NCBI GenBank assembly: GCA_946811695.1 | Contig: OX328126.1 | Location: forward strand, 8,446,197-8,510,196 | Length of the DNA: 64,000 bases | Reading direction: 5' to 3' | Origin: Gonocerus acuteangulatus | Taxonomy: Eukaryota > Arthropoda > Insecta > Hemiptera > Coreidae | Shown here: piece by piece, positions 42,101 through 54,169 of the stretch | How the letters are laid out: each line of letters opens with the position of its first letter | Position numbering within the stretch: position 1 is the stretch's first letter | Position numbers and translations under genes: made by a program | Notes under the pieces: generated by a model | Seen by the model: only the letters and a program-made list of their open reading frames with translations | Told to the model about the DNA's origin: nothing | Database searches by the model: none

Positions 42101-43408
42101 TCTGTTCGCTCTCTAGCTCGAAGACGAATGGTCCGATTTTGATGAAATTTGGTACAAAAATCAGTCGTCCAATATGAAAGGTCAAGTTCGTTAACCAGCA
42201 AAATCCGCCCACTGGAAGATGGAGTTTGGGGCGAAATTCGCGCAGAAAAAATCGTAACGCTTACGTTTTTTGAGTTCATAAGCTTAAGTACTCTTTTTAT
42301 AGGCTTCTTGGGCTAGGAAAACGAATGAAACCATTTTCAAGGCGATAGCTTTAACCGTTTTCGAGAAAATTGGAAAAATAGTTTTTGAATACCGTTTTTA
42401 ATTTGGGTACTTAGAATCATGGGATTCAGTTGAAACATTTTCTGCATGTTCTACTTTCATTAAAACTAATATGTTGAAATTTTGGTTACGTTTGGAGTTA
42501 AGGAAGGGTTAGAATAAAATATTTTATTAACAGACATAAAAAGTTTTGGTAACTTTGTATATTTTCCTTAATATCTCGAAAAAGGTTAAGAATTTGGTAA
42601 ACGAAAGAATACCATTAGAAAGCTTACTAAATGCTCTACAAAAAAGGTTCTGATGAAAGTTTTGTTGATTAGGCGATGTCAATCGGAGAAATAAGTGCTT
42701 AAAACATTAAAGTAATTGATTTTGCTTATTCGAACTGTTCTTTTTGTCTGTTTTTATTCCTTGTTATTTTTTAATTGCTTATAGTTGGATAATGTATTTT
42801 ACAATAAAACAGATTAGGCAAAATAAGAAAAACAATTCATTGTTAGAAATATAGCTTGCCAAGAGAAAAAGATTCGTTGACGTCTTTTGAATATTTTCAA
42901 TTGCCTTTATGCTGTTGGTTTTTTTATTTTATTTTTTAATTGATTTTATCTGTAGAATTATTACTATAGTAAAAGAACACAGGAATGTGTGAAAATATTT
43001 GATATTTTCCAATTCATTGAAACGTATGAAATGAAGTATCGGTAGAAGAGGATTCTAGGGTCTTGCGGACCTGACCCCAGGTATAGCCAGCCATAAAACC
43101 CTTTGAACAAAGGCCGAGGAAAATATTATCTGTTTCTATTCTATGCTTTTCAAATGAGAATAGGGATATGAACAGGAACCGGGGTCTCCCGTGGTCTAAT
43201 GGCTAGCGCCTTGGATTCATAAGCGGGAGATGGTGGGTTCGATTCCCAACCTCCGGCAGGAATTTTATCATCCCACGGCTCGCTGGTAAAATTCCTCGCT
43301 ACACCCTGGATGTCGGCGCTAATGACCTAGATGTAGATGTGCCGAAAAAAAAAAAAAAAAAAACTGGAACCGCGCTAAGATGACGCAGTTCCTGCGAGTC
43401 GGACTTTT
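41885..43408 (+). mobile_element. Family A Helentron-like element, complete, with SINE
   Basis: 5' TTAGCGCGGTTCCTCC hairpin, (TA)n at 42030-42096, full body, and 3' end GGAACCGCGCTAAGATGACG to GTCGGACTTTTT. A tRNA SINE is inserted in the subterminal inverted repeat at the same position as in 27332-28885, and flanking family A sequence is nearly identical between the two copies. Confidence 0.68.
43182..43364 (+). mobile_element. tRNA-derived SINE, co-amplified copy
   Basis: Head GGTCTCCCGTGGTCTAATGG, B box GGTGGGTTCGATTCCCAAC and tail GATGTGCCG with a short A run (about 20). Flanking GGAACCG occurs on both sides. It matches the copy at 28602 in sequence and position. Confidence 0.82.
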
Positions 43409-43519
43409 TTTTTAAATCTTTATTAGAAGAAAGTATGAAAAGAAATTAAAAAGAAGGAAAATGAACATATCAGAACATTATTTATTTAAATCTTAACGTC
43501 CATTATTATTAAATAAGAA

Positions 43520-43690
43520 TTATAGGACGGGTTCTCTATAGGTTACCACCCTTTTCAATCCAGCATAGGGATTTTGTCCAAAGAAAAGCCACCACCCCGT
43601 AGTGGGAATCGAACCCACGACCCTTGGCACGGAGTGTTAAGTGCTCACGCCTTAACACTCACGGCCTCCTTTCAGAACATTAAACTTTGA
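43520..43690 (-). mobile_element. Second type of tRNA-derived SINE
   Basis: On the minus strand: GGCCGTGAGTGTTAAGGCGT (A-box region), CGTGGGTTCGATTCCCACTA (B box), then AAAAGGGTGGTAACCTATAG. The last module is shared with the 5S-derived SINE at 22518-22713. The head differs from the other tRNA SINEs and shows a long acceptor-like region. No poly(A) remains. Confidence 0.65.
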
Positions 43691-44227
43691 AGTCGTTTTT
43701 CTCAAAACTATGTTTTTAAATACAATAATTACCAGAACCAATGATTGTACATGGAAAAATTTGGAGGCATACTTGTTTCTCTTCCTAGTTCTAATTTTTT
43801 GTTAAAAATAATTGTTGTACCAAATTGTTTGTTTTTCGAAAAGCATCTTTTTAAAATTCATTAAATTTGCCATATTCCTGCTATTTTCAATCCAATTTGC
43901 TTGATTGTTAAAAGAATAAAGTTGTATTATTTTAATTTTCCCCAACTGTCATCCTTAGGAAGAGAAAAGTCAAACTTAGGCACCGACCTACTGCAGACGT
44001 GTCAACATTAGGACCAAAGTAAGGCAGCATTTATTGATTTATTTTACTTGAAATACTTAATGTATCTAAAATTGGTTTATGTGCATTTCATAGAGAATGA
44101 GCAGACGAAAAATTTGATATATTTAAAATTTATTTATTACAAAAACTAAGTGAAAAATTATTTTAAATAAAATAACCTCTCCTTAAAGTGTCAACTATTG
44201 GGTCATTTACCCTAGTTCTGTGTACTT

Positions 44228-44368
44228 TTAGCGCGGTTCCTCCCTCCCCCATAGGGAGGAACCCCGCTTATAAGGTTGATACAATGAAACAATCCGGAAG
44301 TGCCGACTAGAAAATTTCGCGTTTCAGAACCCCTAGAGACCGAAAATAACGGTGGTTCAAATTTGTTT

Positions 44369-44410
<42 letters not shown>

Positions 44411-44878
44411 CTGTTCGCTCTGTAGCTCCCAGACGAATGGTCCGATTTTGATGAAATTTGGTACAAAAATCTTTCGTCTAATTTGAAAGGTCAAGTTCGT
44501 TAACCAGCAAAATCCGCCTACTGGAAGATGGCGTTTGGGGCGAAATTCGCGCAAAAAAATCGTAACGCTTACGTTTTTGAGTTCATAAGCTTGTAAGTAC
44601 TCGTTTTATATGCTTCCTGGGCTAGGAAAACGAATGAAACCATTTTCGAGGCGATAGCTTTAACCGTTTTCGAGAAAATTGGAAAAATAGTTTTTGAATA
44701 TCGTTTTTGGTTTGGGTACTTAGAATCATGGGATTCAGTTGAAACATTTTCTGCATGTTCTACTTTCATCAAAACTAATATGTTGAAATTTTGGTTACGT
44801 TTGGAGTTAAGGAAGGGTTAGAATAAAATATTTAATTAACAGACATAAAAAGTTTTAGTAACTTTGTTTACTTTCCTT

Positions 44879-44954
<76 letters not shown>

Positions 44955-46068
44955 GTGCATCTACTGCTGAGGTCATTAGCACACTTTCCTTAATATTTCG
45001 AAAAAGGTTGGGAATCTTGGTAAACGGAAGAATGCCATTAGAAAGCTAATTAAATGCTCTAAAAAAAGGTTCTAATGAAAGTTTTGATTAGGCGATGTCA
45101 ATCGGAGAAATAAGAGCTTAAAACTTTAAAGTAATTGATTTCGCTTATTCGAACTGTTCTTTTTGTCTGTTTTTTATTCCTGGTTATTTTTTAATTGCTT
45201 ATAGTTGGATAATGTATTTGAAAATAAAACAGGTTAAGAAAAATAAGAAAAACAATTTAATGTTAGAGATATGGATTTCCAAGATATAGTTTTTCAACTG
45301 CCTAGCGTCCTTCCTAGGGAGGGTTGTTTGTCTTTGATTTTGGTACTTAGAATTATGGGATACAGTTGAAACATTTTCTGCATGTTCGAATTTCATCAAC
45401 ACTAATATGTTGAAATTTTTGTTACGTTTAGAGTAAAGGAAGGGTTAGAATAAAATATTTTATTAACAGACAAAAAAAGTTTTGGTAACTTTGAATACTT
45501 CCGTTAGTATCTCGAAAACCGTTGACAATGTTGTGAAGCGGAAGATTACCATTCGAAAGCTTACTAATTGCTCTACTAAAAAGGTTCTGAAGAAAGTATT
45601 AATTAGGCGATGTCAATCGGAGAAATAAGTGCTTAAAACTTTAAATTAATTGATTTCGTTTATTCCAATGGTTCTTTTTGTCTGTTTTATTTCTTGTTAT
45701 TTTTTAATTGCTTATAGTCGGATAATGTATTTGACAATAAAACTGGTTAAGTAAAATAACAAAAACAATTTATTGTTAGAAGTATAGATTTCCAGGATTC
45801 CAAGACCTTGTCACTAGCGGGTCCCTTTCTAGTGTTAGCGGACCCTTCCAGGTAAGATTGTAAATCATGACCTTTCAAGACTTTACTACACACAGGAATA
45901 GCGTTAGTGACCTTAAGGGTTGACACGCCATTATAATAATTAATTAAAAAAAAAAAAGACTGGTGGAACCAAAATAATCACTGCTTCTATTTTAATCTTT
46001 CCAAATTAGACTAGGGATATGAACGGAACCTCGCGAAGATGATGCAGTTCCTGCGAGACGAACTTTTT
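44228..46068 (+). mobile_element. Family A Helentron-like element, long subfamily
   Basis: 5' TTAGCGCGGTTCCTCC hairpin, (TA)n at 44371-44406, body with the block before GGCGATGTCAATCGG present twice (45070 and 45600), and 3' end at about 46025-46068 (CTCGCGAAGATGATGCAGTT, GAACTTTTTTT). A truncated SINE is inserted at 44880. Confidence 0.63.
44880..44981 (-). mobile_element. Extremely truncated SINE insertion with about 73-nt poly(T)
   Basis: A pure T run (poly(A) of the minus strand) is followed by GGTGCATCTACTGCTGAGG and TCATTAGC, the last ~30 bases of the SINE tail. The target ACTTTCCTTAA is present on both sides (about 44869-44879 and 44982-44992), so the insertion in the family A body is exact. 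Confidence 0.7.
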
Positions 46069-46074
46069 TTTCTT

Positions 46075-46480
<406 letters not shown>

Positions 46481-46612
46481 TGAACTTCCTCTAATCCTGT
46501 ATCTTATGATCCGGCACGCTTGATAATTCGGCAGAGCAGGGGAGTCAAGGCCAAATATGAAAAGTCCACCTCTTCAGTTCTTATGCATCCATTCCGCGAA
46601 ACCCTCATCCCA

Positions 46613-47332
46613 CATGGGCGTATATAAGGGGGCTGCAGCCCTCCCCCCCCCGAAATTTTGATATTATTGGTAAAAACGTTTCATGAAACTCTTAAAAAAA
46701 AAATGAAAGGTCACTTAGTTCATCAAAAATATTTTATTTTGGGTGTAATAGCGTTTTATTTGGCTAAAACTATTCCAAATTCTAAATTGTTATTATTCCA
46801 TACCCCGGAAATGGTATCAGCGCCCCCCCCCCTGCTTGATACCGCCAGAACGGTCGGAAATTTTTAAATGAACGCCCGTAAAAAACAACAAAAAAATCAA
46901 GAAAAAACTATTCTATCGGTTGGCAACAGCCCTCGAAAGAATTTATCCCAGGAGACTGAGGAGAAAACCCCCAATAATAATAATAAAAGAAAAAAAAAAT
47001 ATTTCTCATTCAGAATTAACGATCCTTTAATCACGAAAATGCCGGCAGTTTGTTTCCAGAGTACCTAGAGTTTACTCATGGGCGTATATAAGGGGGGGGG
47101 GGGCTAGGGGGCTGCAGCTCCCTCGAACTTTTGATTTGATGGTAAAAATGTGTCATAAAACCCTTAAAAATAAATTAGATAAGATCACTTAGTTCATAAA
47201 AAATATTTTATTTGTATTGTAATAGCGTTTTAGTTGGCTAAAACTATTCCAAATTCTAAATTGTTATTATTCCATACCCCGGAAGTGGTATCAGCGCCCC
47301 CCCCCCGAAATGATTTTCTATATACGCCCATG
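46613..47332. mobile_element. Composite hAT-like MITE with an internal duplicated segment
   Basis: The outer ends CATGGGCGTATATAAGGGGG and inverted CATGGGCGTATATAG carry target duplication TCATCCCA / TCACCCCA (46605-46612, 47333-47340). Inside, 46822-47240 repeats 41040-41440 almost exactly: the retrotransposon 3' end (QQAVLLDTAR region), the unrelated spacer with CACGAAAATGCCGGCAGTTT, and the left half of another MITE starting at 47077. Recombination between two MITE copies, or gene conversion, would create this. Confidence 0.65.
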
Positions 47333-47340
47333 TCACCCCA

Positions 47341-47529
47341 ACTACCCCGTGGTGCTCGACGGGTCCGTAGAAAACTACCAGGAAATCCTCTCTCTGATCA
47401 AATCTGTAATTTTACATTAAATATGTATTACCCTAAGTTTAGTTTAATTTTCACCTCTATCTTTTTTTTTGACATGCATCCGAAGTTTACTGTAATTTGT
47501 CCCGCCACGCTCAAATGGACAATTGGCCG

Positions 47530-47604
<75 letters not shown>

Positions 47605-48003
47605 CGGCATAAATATATATATGCTTTCCGCTACGAAACGGTTAACATGATACTTATTTTTTTAAACAAAAAATCGTTTATTACAAAAAAGTATTGTAGT
47701 ATATCTCTACAGTTTATGAAAAGTCAAGGGATGGTTGGGATTGGGCTAGAAGAAAAAACCTAGCTGAACCCCACCTATTCCTATGTTTTCGGCTAACTAT
47801 CTTCATATAATTATGTACTGTTTATGTTTAGTTGTAGTAAACGAATGTAGTAAACTAGTCGTTTGTTTCATAGAATATGGATTTATAATCCCCAATCAAA
47901 GTCATATCTGTTTTCCTGATATATCAAAAAAAAAAAAATAAAAAAAAAATAACATTATAGAATTAGATAATATTATGTATATATTAGATAATAGTATGCC
48001 AGC
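47341..48003. other. Spacer with (TA)n tract
   Basis: The (TA)n tract runs 47534-47601. Around 47727 GGGATGGTTGGGATTGGGCT loosely resembles the inverted 3' end of the Penelope-like repeat, followed near 47793 by CGGCTAACTATCTTCATA. No gene recognised. Confidence 0.4.
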
Positions 48004-48743
48004 TTGGGGTATAAGGATATATTTCGATCCGCGAACGTCAACTGGCTGCTGAAAAATAAGAACGAAATCCTTGAGAGATGGAACAACCACCTCATATCTG
48101 TTGACGTTGAACGTGTACTTAACTCTAAGTACAACCCTGTGTATCGTCAGCTAAGCTCTCTTAGCTATGGTGAGGAGTACATCAAGTCTGAGGTACCAAT
48201 AGAATGGAAGAGAGCCCTCATGCAGCTCAGACTCTCAAGGGACTCGGTGATGAGGCTGTATCTTAAAGGCACCTCCTACAGGATGGACACAGGACTAGAT
48301 TGCACTATATGCAACCTCCGGAAACCCGAGACACTCGCCCATTTTCTCCTAGAATACCCAATCTACCGATCTGCCCGCACTACATACCTTCAAGATCCAT
48401 CCAGAAGTTGATGAAGACAATCTCACGCTGATTCTTTCACCTTCGAATAAGGACTCAATGTTCAGGCTCTTCCGCTTCACTATGGAAGCTCTAATGACAA
48501 GATCGTTTGTGCTTTTTGAATAGTAGCGAGTAATTTTTATATATTTTTTTTTTATCTTCATAAATTTATCTATTGTACTTTTCTGTTTATTATGATTAAG
48601 ATTTATATTATTTATATTTATTACGATCCAATGAGAAATGTTTTTTTTTCTCTCTTTTCTTTTATTATTATTTATCTATTATAATGTTTTGTAGCCAGAC
48701 CCCTGTAACTGTTTTTCAAACAAAATACAGAATTTTATCTATA
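48004..48743 (+). pseudogene. 3' end of a non-LTR retrotransposon (C-terminal zinc knuckle and 3' UTR)
   Basis: The frame 48004-48411 includes YKSEV-like spacing, MQLRLSRDSVMRLYL and a Cys/His knuckle in CTICNLRKPETLAHFLLEYP, whose last Cys is replaced by Tyr. After a frameshift near 48405 it continues VDEDNLTLILSPSNKDSMFR to SFVLFE and a TAG near 48523. A 3' UTR with GTAGCCAGACCCCTGTAACT and a poly(A) of about 19 end the element near 48762. Same arrangement (region after RNase H) as the 9519-9884 part but a different family. A 55-bp copy of this 3' end lies at 40318. Confidence 0.75.
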
Positions 48744-48762
48744 AAAAAAAAAAAAAAAAAAA

Positions 48763-49064
48763 TGATGTAAGGATAATTACTCGCCCGGAGAACTTTAGAT
48801 TACTTTATTTCGAGGAGGTATTTTTTTGAAGCATGGTTGAAGCACACAACGGAAGATAAGAACTATTTTCTCTGTAAGTTACTTTCGTCCAAATTTAATT
48901 TTGAAAACCTTACCAGCGACTCAGATAGAAAAATCAAAATGTGGTTGGCTAGCTATGCCTCCAAAATTTTTGATAAATGGGTTGCTGCGGGAAAATCAAA
49001 GCAGCGTTTTTGGGCAAATAACAAAAATTGATTGGACCCAGAGATAAACTTCGAGGTTCAACGT
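48763..49064. other. Open frame without recognised similarity
   Basis: A plus-strand frame of 64 residues at 48837-49031 (contains DKWVAAGKSKQRFWANN) is not recognisable. It could be a transposase or host remnant; no support either way. Confidence 0.3.
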
Positions 49065-49072
49065 ACTGTGCC

Positions 49073-49321
49073 CACGGACGTATCTAAGGGGGGCTGCACC
49101 CCCCCTAAAATTGGTAAAAATGTGTCATAAAAACCTTAAAAATAAATTAAATGAGACCACTTAGTTCAGAAAAATAATTTATTTTGGGTGTAATAGCTTT
49201 TAAATTGGCTAACTATTCCATGTTCTAGATTGTTAGTATTCCATACCCCCCAAATGCTCTCAGCCCCCCCCCCCGAAATTCTCCCAGCCCCTGCCGAAAT
49301 TATTTGGTATATACGCCCATG
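49073..49321. mobile_element. hAT-like MITE
   Basis: Ends CACGGACGTATCTAAGGGGG (mutated) and inverted CATGGGCGTATATACC. Target duplication ACTGTGCC / ACTGCGCC (49065-49072, 49322-49329). Same family as 30685-30923. Confidence 0.75.
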
Positions 49322-49404
49322 ACTGCGCCACGACCTTCCTCTTTTCAAGGTTCCACTAAAGTAGGAAGACCGCGGAAAAACTTTGACGAGGCATCGTAAA
49401 AAAC

Positions 49405-50318
49405 AAAAAAAGTCCGGCTCGCAGGAACTGCATCATCTTAGCGCGGTTCCGTTCTTATCCCTAGTCTCATTTGGAAAGATTAAAATAGAAACATTTATTA
49501 TTTTGGTTCCACCTTTCTCGAAAGGTCTGGATTTATGATCTTACCTGGATGGGTCGGCCAACCCTAGAAAGGCCCCGCAGTTAATAATTGTCACCATTTC
49601 TTCGATTCTCTATCTTTGAAAGCTATATTTCTAACAATAAATTGTTTTTCTTATTTTACTTAACCAATTTTATTGTCAAATACATTATCCAACTATAAGC
49701 AATTAAAACATAACAAGGAATAAAAACAGACAAAAAGAACCGTTCGAATAAACTAAATCAATTACTTTAAAGTTTTACGCACTTATTTCTCCGACTGACA
49801 TCGCCTTATCAAAACTTTCTTCAGAATCTTTTTTGTAGAGCATTTAGTAAGCTTTCGAATGGTAACCTTCCGCTTAACAAGATTTTCAACCGTTTTCGAG
49901 ATATTAAAGAAAGTATACAAAGTTACCAAAACTTTTCATGTCTGTTAATAAAATATTTTATTCTAACCCTTCCTTAACTCCAAACGTAACCAAAATTTCA
50001 ACATCTTTGTTTATATGAATTTCAAACACGCAGAAAATATTTTAACTGAATCCAATGATTCGAAGTACTCAAACCAAAAACTCAATTCAATAACTATTTT
50101 TCCACTTTTCTCGAAAACGGTTAAAGCTATCGCCTTAAAAATGGTTTCATTCGTTTTTCTTGGCCAATAAACCTATGAAACGAGTACTTGGAAGTATATG
50201 AAGTAAGCGGAACGATTTTTTCGCGCGAATTTCGCTCCAAAAACTAAGTTCGGGTGGGCGGATTCTGCTGGTTAACGAACTCGACCTTTCAAATTAGACG
50301 AAAGATTTTTGTACCAAA
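49405..50318 (-). mobile_element. Family A element, 5'-truncated
   Basis: The 3' terminus is at 49408-49465 (AAGTCCGGCTCGCAGG...TTAGCGCGGTTCCG on the plus strand) and the body runs to GATTTTTGTACCAAAG at 50318. There it stops before the (TA)n tract. Confidence 0.65.
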
Positions 50319-50485
50319 GCTACGTGAAGGAACTTGTAGCTACTGGCTTGTAGTCCGAAGCTCATTGGTAATTTGCAATTAATTTCTAAATCATCACTTA
50401 ACTATTTTTTATTTGCTATATTTTTGGAGCAGATAAATATTTTCTTTGGAGGTCTTCAGGTTAATTAAAAAATAAATAAATAAGT
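50319..50485. other. Spacer before the 197-bp array
   Basis: Short unassigned stretch. Its last bases AAATAAATAAGT (50474-50485) form the left copy of the direct repeat that brackets the array. Confidence 0.5.
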
Positions 50486-52038
50486 CTACGGGTGAACCGC
50501 CTGCAGTGAAGAACTGGAAGCACTGAGGATGGAGCTGTAGACTCCGAAAGCATGCTTTGTGGGTGAATAAAATAAATCGTTTGTGGTGGAGACCTTGGAG
50601 TTTGTTGGTTTTCCTATTTGGATGGAGTACCACCACCGTCCAGCCAAATCAATGTCAAGAAATCTTCGACCTCGTCAGGCTTTGGCTGGAATATCTAAAT
50701 GGCATATGCTGTAGAAGCACTGAGGATGGAGCTGTAGACTCCGAAAGCATGCTTTGTTGGTGAATAAAATAAATCATTTGTGGTGGAGACCTTGGAGTTT
50801 GTTGGTTTTCCTATTTGGATGCAGTACCACCACCGTCCAGCCAAATCAATGTCAAGAAATCTTTGACCTCGTCAGGCTTCGGCTGGAATATCTAAATGGC
50901 ATATGCTGTAGAAGCACTGAGGATGGAACTGTAGACTCCGGAAGCATGCTTTGTTGGTGAATAAAATAAATCATTTGTGGTGGAGACCTTGGAGTTTGTT
51001 GGTTTTCCTATTTGGATGGAGTACCACCACCGTCCAGCCAAATCAATGTCAAGAAATCTTCGACCTCGTCAGGCTTCGGCTGGAATATCTAAATGGCATA
51101 TGCTGTAGAAGCACTGAGGATGGAGCTGTAGACTCCGAAAGCATGCTTTGTTGGTGAATAAAATAAATCATTTGTGGTGGAGACCTTGGAGTTTGTTGGT
51201 TTTCCTATTTGGATGCTGTACCACCACCGTCCAGCCAAATCAATGTCAAGAAATCTTCGACCTCGTCAGGCTTCGGCTGGAATATCTAAATGGCATATGC
51301 TGTAGAAGCACTGAGGATGGAGCTGTAGACTCCGAAAGCATGCTTTGTGGGTGAATAAAATAAATCGTTTGTGGTGGAGACCTTGGAGTTTGTTGGTTTT
51401 CCTATTTGGATGGAGTACCACCACCGTCCAGCCAAATCAATGTCAAGAAATCTTCGACCTCGTCAGGCTTCGGCTGGAATATCTAAATGGCATATGCTGT
51501 AGAAGCACTGAGGATGGAGCAGTAGCCTCCGAAAGCATGCTTTGTTGGTGAATAAAATAAATCATTTGTGGTGGAGACCTTGGAGTTTGTTGGTTTTCCT
51601 ATTTGGATGCAGTACCACCACCGTCCAGCCAAATCAATGTCAAGAAATCTTTGACCTCGTCAGGCTTCGGCTGGAATATCTAAATGGCATATGCTGTAGA
51701 AGCACTGAGGATGGAACTGTAGACTCTGGAAGCATGCTTTGTGGGTGAATAAAATAAATCATTTGTGGTGGAGACCTTGGAGTTTGTTGGTTTTCCTATT
51801 TGGATGCAGTACCACCACCGTCCAGCCAAATCAATGTCAAGAAATCTTCGACCTCGTCAGGCTTCGGCTGGAATATCTAAATGGCATATGCTGTAGAAGC
51901 ACAGAGGATGGAGCTGTAGACTCCGAAAGCATGCTTTGTTGGTGAATAAAATAAATCATTTGTGGTGGAGACCTTGGAGTTTGTTGGTTTTCCTATTTGG
52001 ATGGAGTACCACCACCGTCCAGCCAAATCAATGTCAAG
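50486..52038 (+). repeat. 197-bp tandem array with hammerhead-like motif: candidate retrozyme
   Basis: About 7.7 units of 197 bp follow one another from 50517, highly similar, after a 30-base non-repeat leader. Unit landmarks: GAAGCACTGAGGATGGAGC, GAAAGCATGCTTTGTTGG, GAGTACCACCACCGTCC, GACCTCGTCAGGCTTCGG. The array is flanked by exact 12-bp direct repeats AAATAAATAAGT (50474-50485 and 52039-52050), so it looks inserted as a preformed multimer. Every unit carries a CUGANGA...GAAA arrangement. Known animal retrozymes are 170-400-bp ribozyme-bearing units in tandem with target duplications. The identical 68-residue frames repeated every 197 bp (first at 50557) are by-products of the repeat; no protein family is recognised. 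Confidence 0.8.
50720..50755 (+). ncRNA. Hammerhead-like core in the 197-bp unit (representative copy)
   Basis: CTGAGGA (CUGANGA with N=G), one T, stem II GGAG / CTCC around CTGTAGA, then GAAA. AAAGCATGCTTT supplies a self-complementary stem III ending in a CUU cleavage triplet (NUH rule met). Stem I is possible between GCA-side bases AGCA and TGTT downstream. The motif repeats every 197 bp (for example near 51114, 51311). Copies near 50917 and 51705 have GGAA in place of GAAA and would be dead. Short stem II and a two-base stem III loop weaken the call. Confidence 0.45.
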
Positions 52039-52521
52039 AAATAAATAAGTATTTGAAAACATTGAAAGACCTTTAGGCATTTCTCTAGAACATGAAGCAT
52101 AAGATGCGTGAGCAATGGCCTTTCTATTCCACGTGACCACTCACATAACACACAAGGCCTTCGCTGGAACTCTACCAAGGACGTCAGCAAAGTACAATTA
52201 CCAAGGGTTATTCTCGGATTACAAAAATTATCTTTTTCAAACGGAAGAAGCTACGTTTTTCCTGTTCATATGGTTGTTATTGTGGTCAAATTGATACGTG
52301 ACAATAGGGATGGACGGTAGTCGATAGTTACTATCAATATATCGATAGTTCATGACTATCAATAGCAGCTATCGATACCTAGTCATGAACTATCTATTTT
52401 TTACTTTTTTAGCACTTTCCTCCGAAGGAAAGTAGCTATTGAGGTTGACGGAATTTTTGAAAAATTTCTTCGAATCTTTATCGATCATACCTAGTAGACA
52501 CCGAAAATGACCCCAGTTAAA

Positions 52522-52618
<97 letters not shown>

Positions 52619-52624
52619 ATATAA

Positions 52625-53328
52625 ACTACAAAACTGACCAACAAGGCATTTCTCCTATGTACGCTAATATTTTCCAAATACTCTCCCGACCTCCCACCTA
52701 GATTTTTACCATGCCCCTTGGGTATCCTTCCATTAACACCTTTTTCTCCTTTCCTGTCATAAACATGCCTTTTGATCCTTACCGACATGTCATAAACTTG
52801 CTTTTGATCCTTACCGACATTTCCCCCACCACCTGCTGTTCCCACTTACTTATACCCCAGTAGATTTCTTTTTCTCCTTAGACACTCTACAATGGTTACT
52901 TAATTGCCAACCTTGGTCTTCCTCTGCCGCTCGGCATTTCTATTGGTATGTAGTATCTTATTGCTTTGTAAAATCAATTAATGTTACTATTAGCTACTAT
53001 ATTTGTCATTGGTATGTAGCTTCTTATTTCCTTGTAAAATCAATTAACGTTACTAATTACTATTAAAATCAATTATTGTACCTATTCACTTTTTCATTCT
53101 AAGAATTTAAGACGATATGTTCTTTCATAAGTTAATTTTATCTATAGCTCTGTTACCTATCACAATCATAATTTTTTTGTTTTTGTATTAATTTTTTCTT
53201 TTTTTTGTCATTTTAGCTGACGAAGACTACCAATGAGTAGCCGAAACGTCCGAAATATAGATTTTTTTAAAACAAAATCATATTGAGGTTTCTTTAGCCG
53301 AATCCCAACCATTCCATCTGTACATATA
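52625..53328 (+). mobile_element. Penelope-like repeat, 5'-truncated copy
   Basis: From ACAAAACTGACCAACAAGGC to CCAACCATTCCATCTGTAC it is homologous to 18417-19104 and ends at the same 3' point. The first 50 bases of the 18365 copy are missing. It is inserted in the (TA)n tract of a family B element. Confidence 0.55.
53217..53250 (+). ncRNA. Hammerhead-like motif in the Penelope-like repeat
   Basis: CTGACGA, then A, then GACTAC / GTAGCC (one mismatch compared with the perfect stem at 18998), then GAAACGTC. The core bases and GUC triplet are conserved. Confidence 0.5.
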
Positions 53329-54169
53329 TATATATAGTTATATATGTGTCCGTTAACACGATACAGGCCAGAGTTTTTTTTTTCGCCACGAAACTTGGAA
53401 TGTAGTATTCCCTCATCAACCCGATTGAACGAGTTCGTTAACCAACAAAATCGGTCCATCTGGAGGGAGGGGGGGGGGGGTTACTCCGGAGCCAAAGTAG
53501 TTATTTGCCAATAACAGTCGTAATTTTTGTTATATTTCAACGAAACTCGGTATTCGCTGTGGTCAACTGAAGAGAAAAATTTGTTATAAAAATAAACTAA
53601 ATCGGTTGACTAGAAGGGGGGTTTGCTCCGGACAGAAATTACTAATTTCCTTATACTGGTCGTAATTTCTGTTGTATTGTTACAAAACTCTTTATACGTC
53701 CTAGGTATCTGATAAGAAAGAAGTGTTGTGAAAATGAACTAAATCGGTCTATTGGAAGAGGGGGGGGGGTTACTTTGTACTATGTTTGAATTGAATTCTT
53801 CCGCCAAACGTAAGTTCGCGATATTCATCAAGATCAATTGATGAAAATGTGAAGCGTTTTGTATTTATTACGTAGTGTAGTACCACGTATACACAAAACT
53901 CTGGAAGGAACTTAATTAGAAAATTAATAATGAAAACAGCTGCTCATAAAAACTTATGTTTTTATTTTATTTATCTGTATAGGTTATTTTAAGCAAATGC
54001 ATTTAGGAATGCACTCGACACTACCAAATTCTGAGGAAAGTGCTTAGTTATGCAGCTCCTGCATGACGGACTTTTTATAAATCAAATAAGTTCGTTTTTC
54101 GTTTCCAACCTTGTTAAAAAATTACAATTTGTAAACACGGCAAGAGCATCCTACTTACTAAGCGACAAC

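Larger units (their letters stand above)
52409..54075 (+). mobile_element. Family B Helentron-like element with nested Penelope-like repeat
   Basis: 5' TTAGCACTTTCCTCCGAAGG hairpin, (TA)n in two blocks (52526-52612). The body resumes at 53340 (GTGTCCGTTAACACGATACA) and ends at about 54035-54075 with GAGGAAAGTGCTTAG, GCAG-CTC-CTGC and GACGGACTTTTT. The (TA)n tract is interrupted by the Penelope-like insert. Confidence 0.6.

Noticed and set aside
50557..51945. Seven identical 68-residue frames beginning with NKINHLWWRPWSLLVFLFG-type sequence
   Set aside because: They recur every 197 bp with the satellite unit and resemble no protein family; a coding repeat is not supported.
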